Source: Branchiostoma floridae (Eukaryota; Chordata; Leptocardii; Amphioxiformes; Branchiostomatidae). From it: 62,000 nt of DNA. Below the pieces are notes generated by a model that ran no database searches, was not told the DNA's origin, and saw only the letters and a program-made list of their open reading frames with translations. The position numbers and the translations under genes were made by a program. The DNA is taken from the NCBI RefSeq assembly GCF_000003815.2, contig NC_049987.1:20348671-20410670 (forward strand), in the 5' to 3' direction. This document shows positions 33,120 through 45,196 of this stretch, in pieces (the first letter of the stretch is position 1; each line of letters opens with the position of its first letter).

Positions 33120-34050
33120 ATACGGTACTCGGAGTCTCTGCACTGTACTAATAGAACTTTGACCTGGGCTGAACAGTTTCTGAAAGTCTTGAATCTGGGG
33201 TTGGGTTATAATGGTTGTCAATCAAGGAAAAACGTGTTAGGAAACTTGGGGGAGGTGGGGTGTGTGCTGGACATGGTACTAAATTATAGTGTGTAGTATG
33301 CAGAATATTCTCTGCTATAGTCTAGATGTTTTTCTCGCAGTTTTGAGATGGCTGCTTTAGGAGGGATTCCAGAAACTTTGCAATATTCTTCGGAGATGAT
33401 TTCACTGAAATAGTTCCACTCTGCAGACACAACAAAGATGTGAAAACAGAACCTTTGGCCAAAAATCTAAATCTAGGCCTGTTCTGTTAGCTTCCCTGAT
33501 GCAGCGCATGTGGGCATCCCTGCCACAGATGTTTGTACTTCTGCGCTGGTCTCCCTGACATGTGTTGGGCATTAGGCTTGTGGCCCAACAAAAACACCAC
33601 AACCGCAACTCATCCCAGGGGGTGGACATTCATCCATCTTCAGGTCTACTCATGCATTTCAAACAGCTGGGCACAAAACTTATTACACAAAACTCATTTA
33701 TTTGGAATGGTTGCAGTGGTTAGACTACACACCAAAAGTTTTGGTGCACAGAAAATGATCTTTTGCACATCATCATGAGATACAGAAGAACAGGAATGTC
33801 TAATTATTACAAACTTGACTCTCTCTTTATAGCTTGAAGATAAAATTCTACACACGCAATTCAAACTCTATACAAACAATAGACCTCAAAGGTCTTGTTA
33901 TTTTTTCTGATGCTTTTTTCATTCTTTATTGAAGGATATGCTGTGTACTAGTACAGTACATGTTGTGTATATAAGAATAGCTGTGTACTAGTACAGTATA
34001 CAATGACAGCTTACATTCATAACCCCACACAAATGTCTTGATGCAACAGT
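33120..34050. other. Intergenic, no gene recognised
   Basis: No supported gene. gctgtgtactagtacagta is directly repeated at 33940 and 33980 (40-bp spacing). A 75-codon minus-strand frame at 33402-33629 has no identifiable domain. Confidence 0.45.
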
Positions 34051-34052
34051 GC

Positions 34053-34183
34053 TAGCCTGGTATCCAGAGGTATATAATAGCTAACGTTACCGAGTCTCTT
34101 CTGTCCTCTGCAAAATTGGCGCAAATACTGCCGACAGGACAAATGAGACTCTGGAGCTATAACTATGTCTGGAAACCAGGCTA
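34053..34183. mobile_element. Family J element (TAGCCTGGTATCCAG ends)
   Basis: tagcctggtatccag pairs with ctggaaaccaggcta, and a second pair gagtctcttctgtcct / aggacaaatgagactc continues inward. 131 bp, non-coding. Confidence 0.8.
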
Positions 34184-34189
34184 ACTAGG

Positions 34190-35330
34190 GAGCTTTAATA
34201 TGTCGAGATACAAGGCTACACCAATGCACATTAGTATAACAATGGCCAAAATCTAAAATTATGTGTACTGAAGTCTAATTTTGGCTGTACAAAAGTGCAT
34301 GCAGCACCCAGCAAAATATTTCCTGTGCATCTTCAGACCTGACCGACAGTTGTGGACATTTTCTGCCAGTGGTGACAAATGTGGGACATGGTGCAGACCT
34401 TGGGGTGTGTTTACCGCACTGCCAGTCTCAGAGACTGAGGGACACAGGGCGTATTTGCTGTGACAATCACACTGCCAAACTTAGGGACGGTTTACTCTGG
34501 AGGTGCCACACTGCGGCGTGCCACAGTGCGTTATTTTCGTTTTTACATGCCATGGCCCCCAAAAAAGTGTCCTAGTCCTACTCCTAGGACACGCTCTACA
34601 TGTCGACCGTCGTAGGACATTTACAAGACAAGTCATTTTCTTGTGTAAAATGTGCCTAAGTTAGTGGTTAAAAATGCGAATGGCAGAAATGCTTAATCAA
34701 TTTTGTTAGCTCCATGGTCTCTACCTCAGTGGAAAGGGTGTTGTAAAGCTGTTGTAAATGTGATGAAGTATGAAGTGTTTATTTGATATTAAACCAATAA
34801 GGTATGAAGTGTGGATGTATATTATTAATACCACTTGTGAGCCATTCCCACCATTACTGTTTCTGCTTCTCAACACATCCCAGATTCTCCTGCTTAATTC
34901 TTCCCAGCTCCTCCCTATCTTTTCTTTTTATCACTCCAGCAAGCCTCTGTCTTAAGTCTGTGCTGGTTTCTTAATTAGTAGGGATCCTCCTTTGATCACT
35001 GGGGTTGTCTTTGATTTCCCCTGGTAGGAAGTATTTGAGGCTTCCCTGATATCTTTCCCACAGATTGTGTTGTCTTTTTTTCCTGTTACACTATTACCCT
35101 ACTAGTACAAGATTTTTGTGGCCACAGAATACAGGAAATGATTATCAGTCTATACTGTAAAATCTCTAATTTTAGTGTTATGATATCTATAAAATCTGCT
35201 TATAGAAGTTTGTGCCTTTGGTTGTTGAATTCTGTTTGGTGTTATCTTTTTCTGTCACCATAGATGGTCTGTTGTGATTAGAGAAGTGTCTTATCCCTTG
35301 TAGGGACACAAACAAAAGCTGTAGTCAGAC
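34190..35330. other. Intergenic, no gene recognised
   Basis: A short palindromic stretch lies around 34565-34600 (gtcctagtcctactcctaggac). Otherwise nothing supported. Confidence 0.4.
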
Positions 35331-35333
35331 TAG

Positions 35334-35700
35334 ACAAGAACAACCATTAGGATTTAACCTCTTCAAACCATTGGGTTCTCATCTTTTTTATAGTTGTTTT
35401 CATTCTGGTTATTTTTAGAAAAAAAATCTGTCTTAAATGAAGTCTTTCTAAGCGTGAAATGCCTACGACAAACTAGTGAGGACATGCCAGTTATAGACAA
35501 GAACAACCATTAGGATTTAAAAGCTCTTCCAACCATTGGGTTCGCATTATAGCTCTCTTTAGTTGTTTTTATCCTGGTTATTTTTAGAAACAAATCTGTC
35601 TTGAATCAAGCATTTCTGGAATCAAGTCTTTCTAAGGGGTGAAATGCTGCATTTCGTGCCAGGTAGGTCTAGGACAAACTAGTGAGGACATGCCAGCCAT
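35334..35700 (+). repeat. Tandem duplication, period about 165-205 bp
   Basis: gacaagaacaaccattagga occurs at 35334 and 35499. gacaaactagtgaggacatg occurs at 35467 and 35673. The order of blocks is kept, with insertions in the second copy. Confidence 0.85.
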
Positions 35701-35873
35701 GTCTGTGCTCTGGAGTTTAGCACTCCCCATGGAGAAGGCTGTAATCTTATCTTCTACACTTCAAGCCAATGTATGGCTTCAGTCTGTTTTTGTTTTGTTT
35801 CTGTGGTATCTAAATTGTTATGGGGCGTCACATGGAAAGGAATATAATGCCTTGGAAATACAAACTGCTCATC

Positions 35874-35900
35874 TCCAAGCAGATCTTTGGGGCAAGATTG
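35874..35900. repeat. Family A terminus with internal block
   Basis: atctccaagcagatctttgg followed by gcaagattgtgacagtttctgac. The same terminus and a similar block (gcgcacttgtgatcgtatctgac) occur at 39953. Confidence 0.5.
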
Positions 35901-36915
35901 TGACAGTTTCTGACTAGTTTCTGACTGGATTCCAAGGTCCATATGCTCATTAGTATTATAAAGCCTTCCAAGGTGATCAGATCTTGAAGCTCTGAGTCAT
36001 AATCCGTCATGATTTTGTCCTCAAAGACCTGTTTGGGGATGGCAACTTTAAAAGATGGCACCCCAGAGACACTACTAATGTCTGCTTTGAGATGTGCTGA
36101 AATCTTGTTGAAAACAGTGGGAGGAATGTCACTGTGTTTGATCCATCAGTAGAAGTTGTACCCATGATGGACCCAGTGGGGTGGAGGAAGATGGAGACTG
36201 ATGGTGAGATGCCTGCTGTGCTCCCTGCAACAACAACAACAAAGTACCACTGTAAATTCTGTTCTTTTTGCTGTACAAAAATGGCTCCTTTGTAGGTCTC
36301 CAGCTTTTTTTCTGTGTCCCACTCATTGTTTGGGAGCTCACTTAATTACTGAGTCTGTCATTTTAAGCTCATGAAAACACATTTTTTAGGTTCACAGGTT
36401 CAAATTTTTGGGATGGAAAAGGTAAAATTTTTGTCTTCCCAAAAAGAAAATTTCCGTACCAGGATGGAGGGAGTCGGGTCCTAAAGATCGACAGCACTGC
36501 AAAGGAGATTTTACCATGGTACGGAGTAATACATTGGAAACACATTTATGCTGGAGGGGTTGCTGCCAAAGAAAAACTATGTTGTAGTAATTTACAGAGT
36601 GTGAGTTAGGAGTTGATTTTATCTCCAAGCAGAGGTAAAGATCCTGCTCAGTATCAGTGTTTTACACATGTTTTTACAGCTTTGTACGTCTTTCTGGTAG
36701 GATATGAAAATGTACTAAATGTTGCAAACACATGCATAACACACTGTGGCAGCCTTGGCTGTATGTACAGCCAAATAAATAAATACATAAATAACACACC
36801 TTGACTCTAAGCCGGATCCTTATAACACCAACCAATCATAATTCCAACAGGTGCCATAATACCACCACATAAAAACAACAACACGTTATTGTAGAGGCCT
36901 TCTCAAGATCCTCTT
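35901..36915. other. Intergenic, no gene recognised
   Basis: A solo family A terminus (atctccaagcagaggtaaag) lies at 36621. No gene supported. Confidence 0.4.
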
Positions 36916-37091
36916 TAGTAGAAGCCGCTTAATTGGACGGCCTATTTGCCAGTGAATTTCGTGTAATTATCCGACTGGTACAATAATGCGAAGTTATCTA
37001 GCTGGACTGCACCGGTTTGGGATTTGGGAATTCTGTGCAGTTAAAAGAAGTGTGTGTTAATCCGTTGTGCAATTAACTGGCTTCTACTGTA
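36916..37091 (+). mobile_element. Family H element (TAGTAGAAGCC ends), copy 2
   Basis: The left end TAGTAGAAGCC and right end GGCTTCTACTGTA are inverted repeats, extended by ttaattg / caattaa. Collinear with the reversed copy at 8987-9148. Confidence 0.75.
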
Positions 37092-37517
37092 TATGAATTG
37101 TATATACCTCAGGATTACTGATGTTGCATTGGTACATCTTTTTAAATCACTTCAAATTCATGTATTTTTTTTCTCATGTGGCAGTACATATCATTGGCAT
37201 CTGGTGGAATTATGAGAGTTGATGTTGCATAATATACTAGTAAGTAGAGACAGTTAGAGTCAATAGGAATTTGTTTAAGGTTTATTTCCTGGTTCCCAGC
37301 TATCCTGTCTTGTTTTCTACAGCTTCCATGAGGGCCTAGTAACTCAAGCATGTCAACAATGCAGGAAAATATTTTAAAGGGGACGGACCCCTGAATCGGA
37401 TATGCAGATTTGGATAGCCGGCTTTAATTTAGCATGGGATGGACACAATTAGACTGAGTATCTGGCACTTTCATTCTGTTTTCCCACTACATTATAGGTC
37501 ATAGAATCAGGAAGTAA
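37092..37517. other. Intergenic, nothing recognised
   Basis: No supported feature. Confidence 0.4.
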
Positions 37518-37809
37518 TAGCCTGGGTACCATCAGTTACTAATAGTCTACCAGACTGACTATGCTGGCTGTTATATGGAAATTAATTTGCCAGGGAGGGT
37601 TGCTACCAGAGGATGCTACCAGAGGATTTGGCCTTACATGGACTGACTCCCCTGGCCAATTTATTTTTGCCAGATTCTATGATTCCCATACCCCTGTAGG
37701 AAGACCTGGTGATGGCTTATCAATTACTACTAGGCCTGCCCTGAAAAAAAATCTACTTTTTCAATTTCAGGACATGCCTGATGGTAGTAATTGGATGGTA
37801 CCCAGGCTA
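37518..37809. mobile_element. Family J-like element (TAGCCTGGGTACCATC ends)
   Basis: tagcctgggtaccatc and gatggtacccaggcta are perfect 16-bp inverted repeats at the two ends. The interior also pairs in part (ctggccaatttatttttgcc with ggcaaattaatttcca-type sequence). 292 bp. The 85-codon open frame inside has no recognisable domain. Confidence 0.8.
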
Positions 37810-37931
37810 AGGAAATGAAGGCTTCCTGGTTAAATCTTCTGATAACCTGTTTATCACAGCAGACAACTTCCCTCCTCTTAAAAAGTAAGTTTCCTGTTTT
37901 GTTGACCTACATGCATGGCACTGGTCTCAAT

Positions 37932-38359
37932 TATCTTCAAGCAGATGTTGGGGGGAAGCTATTAACTGTTTCCCTTGCTGCCCTTTTCTGTGTCAAACCA
38001 CTACTAGTAGTCTCTACCAGGCTCCACAGGTGCTGGAAAAGGAGCAGAAATTGGCCAAATAGACAGATAGCATGACAGAGGACGGAGTTAGCTGGTTGAG
38101 GAGTGCAGTTTGCGACCTGGTTTCCTCTGCTATTTTTCTAGTGACCTATGGAGCTAGTCTGTTAAACGCAAACTCTGCTGTCCAGGGCCGGGCAGATGTT
38201 TGGTGGGCTGCTATAAGCGAGATTTAATCAGGCTGCTAGTAGAGGCTATCAAACTACCTCCCCAACCTTCGCCTTCCCAAACATCCTCAAAGAACAAAGC
38301 CATGCAGGAAAGAAGACAGGCCATCTCTTATCTTCTTCCAAACATCTGCTTGGATATTA
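37932..38359. mobile_element. Family A element, long variant
   Basis: Left end attatcttcaagcagatgtt, right end aacatctgcttggatattag, about 425 bp. The interior has inverted words such as ggttgaggagtgcag and ctggtagagac/gtctctaccag in part. Target duplication probably TA. Confidence 0.6.
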
Positions 38360-38418
38360 GGTTATAGATTCCACTTTCTTGCCAAGGAGATTTTGCAGGG
38401 CCTGGGCTAAAAAGCCAC

Positions 38419-38646
38419 ATCTCCAAGCAGATGTAAAGATCTTGCTTATTGTCAGTGTTTTATGCCTGTTACTTTCGTATATACTCTTTTCTAGTATTGT
38501 ACTTGTTTAACAGTTTGTCTCCTCCTCGAGGAGTAGACTGTTACTCCAAGGAGTGTATAAGTACAATACTAAAAAAAAGCAAAAATGTTGGAAAAACAGG
38601 TTTAAAACACTGAAAATGAGCCAGATCTTCACATCTGCTTGGAGAT
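38419..38646. mobile_element. Family A element, ATGTAAAGATC subtype
   Basis: atctccaagcagatgtaaag and cttcacatctgcttggagat at the ends. Inner pairs include gtcagtgtttta / taaaacactg, tagtattgtactt / aagtacaatacta and a ctcctcgaggag centre. The flanks are not TA here. Confidence 0.85.
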
Positions 38647-39089
38647 TTAAAAAAAATTTTTTTTCCTGAAACAATTTTCTGCAAATAAGCGAACCTCCTG
38701 ATAGTACTGGAGCAAGTGTTATGGCAACCGCAACATGTTTACCATGTTAGTCCTATGGACTGAGTTGCTAAGCAGTCCTTAGCACTTGTTTCTTTGTATA
38801 GGAACCCAATGCTGAAAGGGGAAGGCCAAACCAGGCCTATGTTTGGGTTTTATTCAAGGTAGTTGAAGATACTTGTGGGAGGCTGTGGATGTAAACTTGA
38901 TTATACCAATCTTGACCCTCACAAAATACCCTTTTCGGTAGAGTAATTAAGAATAATTAAATCTGACTTCCTTAAATTGACAGAGTACCAATCTCTCCTC
39001 TCAAACTCTGCTTTCATGTTTACATGTCCTTCCAGTTAAGTATCATTTTAAGTCTGAGTGCCAACAAATTATACTGTTAAAATGTGGTA

Positions 39090-39185
39090 CAGTACAATAC
39101 TCGAAAAAAAGGTAAAAATGGTGAAAAAAAACAGAATGATGTAAAACACTTAAAATGAGCCAGATCTTTACTTCAGCTAAGAACA
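39090..39185. repeat. Decayed right half of the ATGTAAAGATC subtype
   Basis: gtacaatactcgaaaaaaag, then taaaacacttaaaatgagcc agatctttac, is collinear with the right half of 38419-38646 but the terminus is degraded. Confidence 0.65.
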
Positions 39186-40418
39186 TTTTTCCTGAAATGG
39201 TTTTCTGCATATCAGATGAAAAAAACCTCCAGCTAGCCCTGGACAGTTATTGCAACCACAATAAAGGTTCAAACAAGCACTGGCCTGCCCTGAACGTTCG
39301 GAGTTACGTAAATGTGTACTTTTCAGGTAGACTGAACAAATACACAAGCTAGATCCAACCCTACTGAGCTAGTTAAGATACCCCCCTATTATCAAAGTCT
39401 GTGGAATTAACAATAAGACCCACTAGCCTTGCACTAGTGCATGCTGACCCGACACAGTTCAGCATAGTAGTTCTTTAGTTTGTTTCTAACAAGACTTGAA
39501 ACGTTTAGACTTGTAAAACGGTTGGAAAAAATTGGCACAAGATTTAGACTGTTGCTAGAATGCAGCAAAGCAAGCAACCACAACTTGCTAAATATTGACC
39601 CAGCCATACACGTCATTTTTTTCCTTTATTGTTGTGCAAGAGCGTTAACTGGAAAAGATTTGGTGGTGGACCATCCCTAAATGCTTCTTCAGTTGCCATG
39701 GACACTAATGTTATAGGCGCAACAGCAGCAAACGTGTTAGAATGACGGGATCAGAAAAGGCAAATCCTTCACGCTTTCCATTTCTATCTCCGTGAAGAAG
39801 TTGATGTTTGTGTTACTGGCCTTGTTTAACCATCAGCATAACTCAAGATGGTATAGATTGATCGAGAGAGGACATCTTATAGATAATAGTGTCCTTGTAT
39901 TGGTTTTAATGACCTTTGGTGCGTATGTAGGTCTTGTTCTATTGATTTACTGATCTCCAAGCAGATCTTTGTGGGCGCACTTGTGATCGTATCTGACTTT
40001 ACCCCTGGGCCTGAATTTTAGCTATCAATCTATGGTCAACAGGGTGGAGAGCGTGGGGTTTGTGCTATCAGATCTTAGGCCTAAGGGCCAAGTCAGAAAC
40101 TGTTGCATGATGCGCCCACGAATACCTGCTTTGAGATTGGATGTGATATACATGTATATTGTGCTGTCAGTGGCATGTGTTGGAACGAGTTTCGCATGCA
40201 TGATAATGTACATGTAAATGCGTCAATGTTTTAGGGTAGGTTGGGAAAGGAGGTTTCTTTAATAAATTTACACGGTACAGTGAGTAAATATATATAAATT
40301 ATTTTTGTCTAGTTTTGTTGCATATGTCTGTTTTGATTATTGTGCCAGTGCCATTATTTTTTTCTTTCTATGAAAAAAAGTAATACATTGGGAATGGATA
40401 TTTGTTTTGTCATTTTTA
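39186..40418. other. Intergenic, no gene recognised
   Basis: atcagcataactcaaga at 39833 marks a member of the repeat also at 21.3 kb. A solo family A terminus (gatctccaagcagatc) is at 39953. Otherwise AT-rich and unremarkable. Confidence 0.45.
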
Positions 40419-40626
40419 GAGGCCACTACAAAAAACAACAAAATCGTGAGCATTTAAAGATATACAGTATTTTGGGATCGAGCAACTTCTAAATCTAAAT
40501 TACATGTGAGGAAAGTAAGAGGCCGTAAGAGGCCACCACAAAAAAAAATCCATCGTGAACATTTAAAGACTTAAAGTATTTTGGGATCGAACAACTTCTA
40601 AATCTAAATTTACATGTGAGGAAAGT
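40419..40626 (+). repeat. Tandem duplication, period 110 bp
   Basis: gaggccacyacaaaaaa starts each copy (40419, 40529), and ttgggatcgarcaacttcta and tacatgtgaggaaag (40501, 40611) close them. Confidence 0.9.
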
Positions 40627-41350
40627 TTTCCCAATAGCGGATGCCCTACAAAGGGTTAGGAGCAAACACCTCGAGGCACTCATCTCTCCTTCACTGAACA
40701 CAAACAAGATCAATAAACTAAACTGTCCAAAAATAGCCCTGCGAGCCCGGCCTGTTGTAAGCCTATTCAGCACAGTATTGACGTCATCAGGCACAATGGC
40801 TATTCTATAGGTAAGAGCTGAACCAAGGCACTTGTTTGGTTACGTTGCCTCTCAACCGCACCGTGAAGCACAAAGGTTTCCACGTAGAGTACATGCCGTG
40901 GTGTCACGTCAAGGAGTGGTTCTGTCTCGCTAATGATGCTTTGGGGGGCTCATAAGTAGATTGGTGGTAACGATTCTTTAGAGAAGCTTTGTGGGGAATA
41001 TTGAACTTGCGGTTAGTGAACCCAAGTGTAAAGTCCAAACTGCCCAAGAAGATTGCTCGGGGGACCGATAAAATCTAGGTTACATGTTGTATGTGGACAG
41101 GTGGTCGAAGAGCTCTTTAAATGCTTGTGCCAATGGGAAAATTATTTAAGGGACCACATTGGTCAGGTGGTCTTTATGGGTGCAGTGGTCACTTGTAAAT
41201 GTTACTATTTGGTAGATTGTATCTTGATCTTATATCAAAATTATGATGCATCATCAGAACTTTGTGGCAAAATCGATTTTTGTTTTTTTCAAATGATACA
41301 GTCAGAAATCTTTTGCTTCCCAGAGAAAATTTTGTTACTCCCTGAAGCCA
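40627..41350. other. Intergenic, no gene recognised
   Basis: A CRE (TGACGTCA, 40779-40786) lies 25 bp before a donor-like ATAG|GTAAGA. No exon could be confirmed. Confidence 0.35.
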
Positions 41351-41354
41351 ACTG

Positions 41355-41389
41355 AAGGAGGTTTAGAAAAATACCTTTTACACCTCCTT
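41355..41389. repeat. AAGGAGGT fold-back
   Basis: aaggaggt pairs with acctcctt across a 19-base centre. Same arm motif as at 20.6, 43.9 and 45.2 kb. Confidence 0.6.
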
Positions 41390-41847
41390 GCTAAAATACA
41401 CAAATCTACTCATGTTGACAGTCCAATTTAGCAGTGAAAAAGTGACTTTGCAAGACTTTGCTTTTGATATTCATTGATTTTTTTTTCAATGTACTGCATA
41501 TATTCGCTAATTTTCAGCCTTTCTCAACTACTTACGGTACATCTGGAACCTTTATTTTGGAAAAATGCTTGTGGACATGTAATCCATATAATTAAGTCAG
41601 TGTGGCCTTCCTTGGTGACTTTCTTGATGAAAAGTTACATGAGAACTTCTCCCCCCCACCTTCACCATTCCAACTCATTGAGCCTCCTACAGGCCTTGAC
41701 TGAACTGATAGCTTTTATTTGATCATGAATGCCAAGGTTGGATGAATTCCTTTCACAATCCCAGCCTTGGCACGACCAGTTCCCAGAAAAATCAATGAGG
41801 CGAGGCAGTGTTTGGAAAATGCACCGATCCCCCAGCCTATTCTGTAT

Positions 41848-42173
41848 CAGGGCTCGAAATACCTCAGGTAAAATTGGAGCTGTGCAGGTATTTCTGGTGT
41901 CTACCTGCACCAAACTTGCACTGGTCCATGTACTGGGTTTTATGCATTAATGTCATGATATTATACTAAGGTGTATGTAGATTGTTATTAGCTGCATTGA
42001 ATGTTACCACCTATAATGTATGAAAGAAAATATAGCAAATGGTTCCTGAACAATTCTAGTTAATCCATACTTCCTAAATTCAGAGTGGTGCAGGTAAAAT
42101 TTGTCTGGTGCAGGTAATATTCAATGTTACCTGCACCAGTGCAGGTATGCAGAAAAAAGTATTTCGAGCTCTG
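41848..42173. mobile_element. hAT-like element with CAGGGCTCGAAATAC ends
   Basis: CAGGGCTCGAAATAC pairs with GTATTTCGAGCTCTG. Several tacctgcac / gtgcaggta words form inner inverted pairs. 326 bp, non-coding. It is flanked by an imperfect 31-32 bp direct repeat, longer than a normal target duplication. Confidence 0.7.
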
Positions 42174-42281
42174 ATTTAAATGCACTGATCCCCCTAGCCT
42201 ATTCTGTATTCATCAGTAGTTCAACTTCAAGACCACCCCTGCGGTAGAGCCACATTTCTGTTGGGTAATGTTATTTTTCAG

Positions 42282-42362
42282 AGTCATGCACTTCATGCTC
42301 CGTTACGCGGCGATTCCCACCCTCTGAATGTCAAGGTTGGGGGTTCAAAGCCCGGGCATATT
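42282..42362 (+). repeat. tRNA-derived SINE fragment
   Basis: gggggttcaaagcccgggca carries a fitting B box and closing stem, but the A-box region and acceptor stem are degenerate. Confidence 0.4.
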
Positions 42363-42519
42363 TGTGTTCTGATCCATGATCGGCATATTCTCCAAGCAGA
42401 GGTTAAGCTACTTGAAAACCACACCACACTCAAGTAATTATAAGAGCAGAGGCACCATGCCTTTCACTTCTATCGTCACGGATCACTTTGAACTTGACAC
42501 TGTACATGGTAAGCCTTAT

Positions 42520-42960
42520 AATGTAACAGTTTAAGTAGCCTTCTGCTAGCTGGGCAGCTCTGGTAGCTTGTCAGAACCTAATCTCCAACCAGATCCACGG
42601 TGCATAATGTACAGTAGTATACTTACTGGGCCCGTTGGACTCCCTTAGCCGGCTATACTCCTTGGCCAGCTTTGAATTTATCTTATGGCACTGTTGGATC
42701 TGCTGGACATTAGTCAGAACTAAAAAGAGAATTCGAGCACAGCATTTCTCTCTGAATCAATATCTGATGAACAGCCATGGCCCATTCTAAGACTGAATCT
42801 GATCACTTTGAAACTCACATTGTAACAACTGGCCTTTTGCTAGCTGGGCAGCACTGGTAGCTCATCAGAACCAAAAAAAAAGAATTTGAGCACAACATTT
42901 CTTTCTGCTTGAACTGTTCAGTGAGCCATGGCCCATCCTAAAGCCCCCTTCTCTGTCAGC
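42520..42960 (+). repeat. Duplication around family A element
   Basis: ttctgctagctgggcagc / ttttgctagctgggcagc, with following ctggtagc..catcagaacc or cttgtcagaacc, occur at 42541 and 42835. gaacagccatggcccat and gtgagccatggcccat occur at 42770 and 42920. Period about 150-295 bp. Confidence 0.65.
42581..42710. mobile_element. Family A element, GCCAGC subtype
   Basis: ATCTCCAACCAGATCC and GGATCTGCTGGACAT flanked by TA. The interior agccggctatactccttggc matches 4.4 and 26.5 kb. Shorter (130 bp) than its relatives. A solo family A end (ttctccaagcagaggttaag) lies 190 bp upstream at 42390. Confidence 0.8.
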
Positions 42961-43115
42961 CTAGTGATAAGCTGACAACACATGAAGGCTGTGGGGAAGC
43001 GTTGACAGCTTCCTAACACCCCATGTGCTGCAAATATATTGACTTTTTGGGTGGTTTATTTCCTGTGGGGAAATGAGGTTTTACTGTGTTCTAAATTTGA
43101 GGTTGAATTGCACTG

Positions 43116-43150
43116 TATAACCACTGTACGACTCTAGTACAGTGGTTATA
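43116..43150. repeat. Perfect 14-bp stem hairpin
   Basis: tataaccactgtac, 7-base loop, gtacagtggttata. No flanking feature explains it. Confidence 0.9.
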
Positions 43151-43670
43151 ACGTCCTCGATAAAAGAGATAAGTATTTGTGGTGTTGTAAATTCTGGAGA
43201 GGTCACCACAACAAAAAGAAAACACAGTGAAAGTTTATGCCCAGGTGCTGGTACACATATTTATGTAATACCTGCGACACGAAAACATTCGATACGGGTG
43301 TAAATCGAACCATTTCGAGCGGGACGAGTGCGGCACGGTTGGCAATTCGAATACCTGATTCAGACGTTGGAACATTGCTGTTGTAACACTTTTTGTTCGA
43401 GGCCCAGGGCACCAAATTTGTTCAACTTCTGGCGCACTTCGCATCAAAACGTGGGTTTTCTCAGGTGGGTATGACAAATAAAATACAACACGGTGTATTC
43501 CGCATCACCCTCGGTCCAAGCCCGACCGCGGGTCGGATCACCCTCCGGCTCCGGGTATTCTATATTTACTTCACTTTATGTTCAAAATTTACAGTAGGCC
43601 ACTCAATCTGATTTACTGACTCCTAGAAAACTGATGAAAAAAGATTCTGAACTGAGACTGAAGGCCAAGC
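43151..43670. other. Intergenic, CpG-containing repeat-like block
   Basis: acggtgtattccgcatcacc followed by ctcggtccaag and gaccgcgggtcgg looks like a transposon fragment; I cannot name the family. No gene. Confidence 0.35.
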
Positions 43671-43925
43671 TTATGCCTTGGGATGGACAGTTACTCTTAG
43701 GGAAAGAATATTGCCATACTGAAGTTTCTTGCCAGTCCTCCATTGTCAACTATTGTTGTCTTGTTTGCTCACAAACCAATGGCCTGGCCAAGGACTTATG
43801 CCTTAATTGGGACAACAGTTACTCTTAGGAAAAAATTTACCATACTGAAGTTTCTTGCGAGTCCTCCATCGTCAACTATTGTGGTCTTGTTTGATTTAGT
43901 GCTCACAAACCAATGGCCTGGCCAA
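43671..43925 (+). repeat. Tandem duplication, period about 128 bp
   Basis: cagttactcttaggraaa, ccatactgaagtttcttgc, agtcctccatygtcaactat and acaaaccaatggcctggcca occur in the same order in both copies. Confidence 0.9.
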
Positions 43926-43958
43926 GGAGGTTGAAAGGAGCTCTTTTCAACCTCCTTG
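43923..43958. repeat. AAGGAGGTTGAAA fold-back
   Basis: caaggaggttgaaa and tttcaacctccttg are perfect 14-bp arms around 8 bases. It sits exactly at the end of the tandem duplication. Confidence 0.9.
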
Positions 43959-44239
43959 TCCTGACTGGACAGATTTTGTTATGAGGCTGTCAAAGTGATG
44001 AATAAGGTTTCTTAATAGGGTGTGAAATGCAACAGAGTAACAATAATGCGCTAATGATTGTAATTACGTGGCTGACTTGCTTTGAAAACAAGAACATTAA
44101 ACACACTGTAACAGCCATGTAAACTGCTGAATGAGTTGTTTTTGTGTGGTGTAATCGGCCATATAAATCAATTACTGTAATTACAAGGGTGATTTGCTTA
44201 CAGAGCAAAAATGTAAATAGACTGATTGTTATCTAGTTC

Positions 44240-44460
44240 ACTACCAACCCAAATGTGGTATTTGGTCCAGAATCCATAGGTCCTGGGTTTGAAACCCCTG
44301 ACATGCCACCAATGTTGTGCCCTTGGAAAAGGTACATGTTCTTAAGTCTTTATACATCTTTCACTTCACCCAGGTGTAAAACTAGGCCTGGTTTCTATAA
44401 GGGGGTAAAAGACATGGGAGGGAAAGGGATGGGTTCCGCCTTCCAATAACATGCCCTTGA
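44240..44460 (+). repeat. tRNA-derived SINE, same superfamily as 48 kb copy
   Basis: gggtttgaaacccctgac holds a B box. ttgtgcccttggaaaaggta and a ctttcacttcacccaggtg block follow, matching in order the minus-strand SINE at 47.7-48.1 kb. Confidence 0.6.
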
Positions 44461-44518
44461 CATAGAAGATAACAACCCACTGCTCCCATGGCCCCAAAAA
44501 GACTCAAATGAAACAATA

Positions 44519-44870
44519 TGGTGAAACAGTGGGCACTGACATACACATAGGAAAGATTATCTCACAAATGAAACCACTGCAAACATTTTAGGATGTACAG
44601 TACATCAAATTCTCTTCTTACTTCTTGAAGGACAAAATGAAAGACCTCGAAGGAAACAGTTAATATTATCCAAAATGACATTTTGAAGTCTTGACTTAAT
44701 AGCAAGAAAACTGCAATCTGTAATCCACATAGTAAAAGTCTATGGGACTACTATACCTTTTATGGTGAAACAATGGGCACTAACATAGGAAAGATACAAA
44801 CACTGCAAACATTTTTAGATGTACAGTACATCAAATTCTCTTCTCACTTCTTGAAGTATTTTCCAGTTGC
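44519..44870 (+). repeat. Direct duplication, period about 244 bp
   Basis: tggtgaaacartgggcact, actgcaaacattttwgatg and gtacagtacatcaaattctc occur near 44520 and 44763 with the same spacing to each other. Confidence 0.85.
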
Positions 44871-45196
44871 CTCCTGAACATTCCTCCATCAGAAGTGTCA
44901 CACCACTTCTCCAGGCAACCCGGCGGTTCTCCACACTAGTAGTGGTCCAAATGCAGCCCAGATGTCAGGACTTGGAACTCTGTTCAGCCAACCTACAGTG
45001 TACATGTAGTATTGAGTGCCCTAGGTAACAAAAACCTGCCGACCACAGTCTTTTTTATGGGGACGAACTGCTGGCTCCATGGTCTCCATGGTGACTGTAG
45101 AATCAAAGTATTATAATGTTGAAAATACCAGTATCCCTTTGCATTCAGTTTAACGTTTATATTATCTATCTTAATTTATTTATTTCTGTATAACTG

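Noticed and set aside
33402-33629. Minus-strand frame with several Cys and Trp, considered as a zinc-finger or transposase piece
   Set aside because: Spacing of Cys/His fits no finger I know, and there is no supporting splice site or neighbouring fragment.
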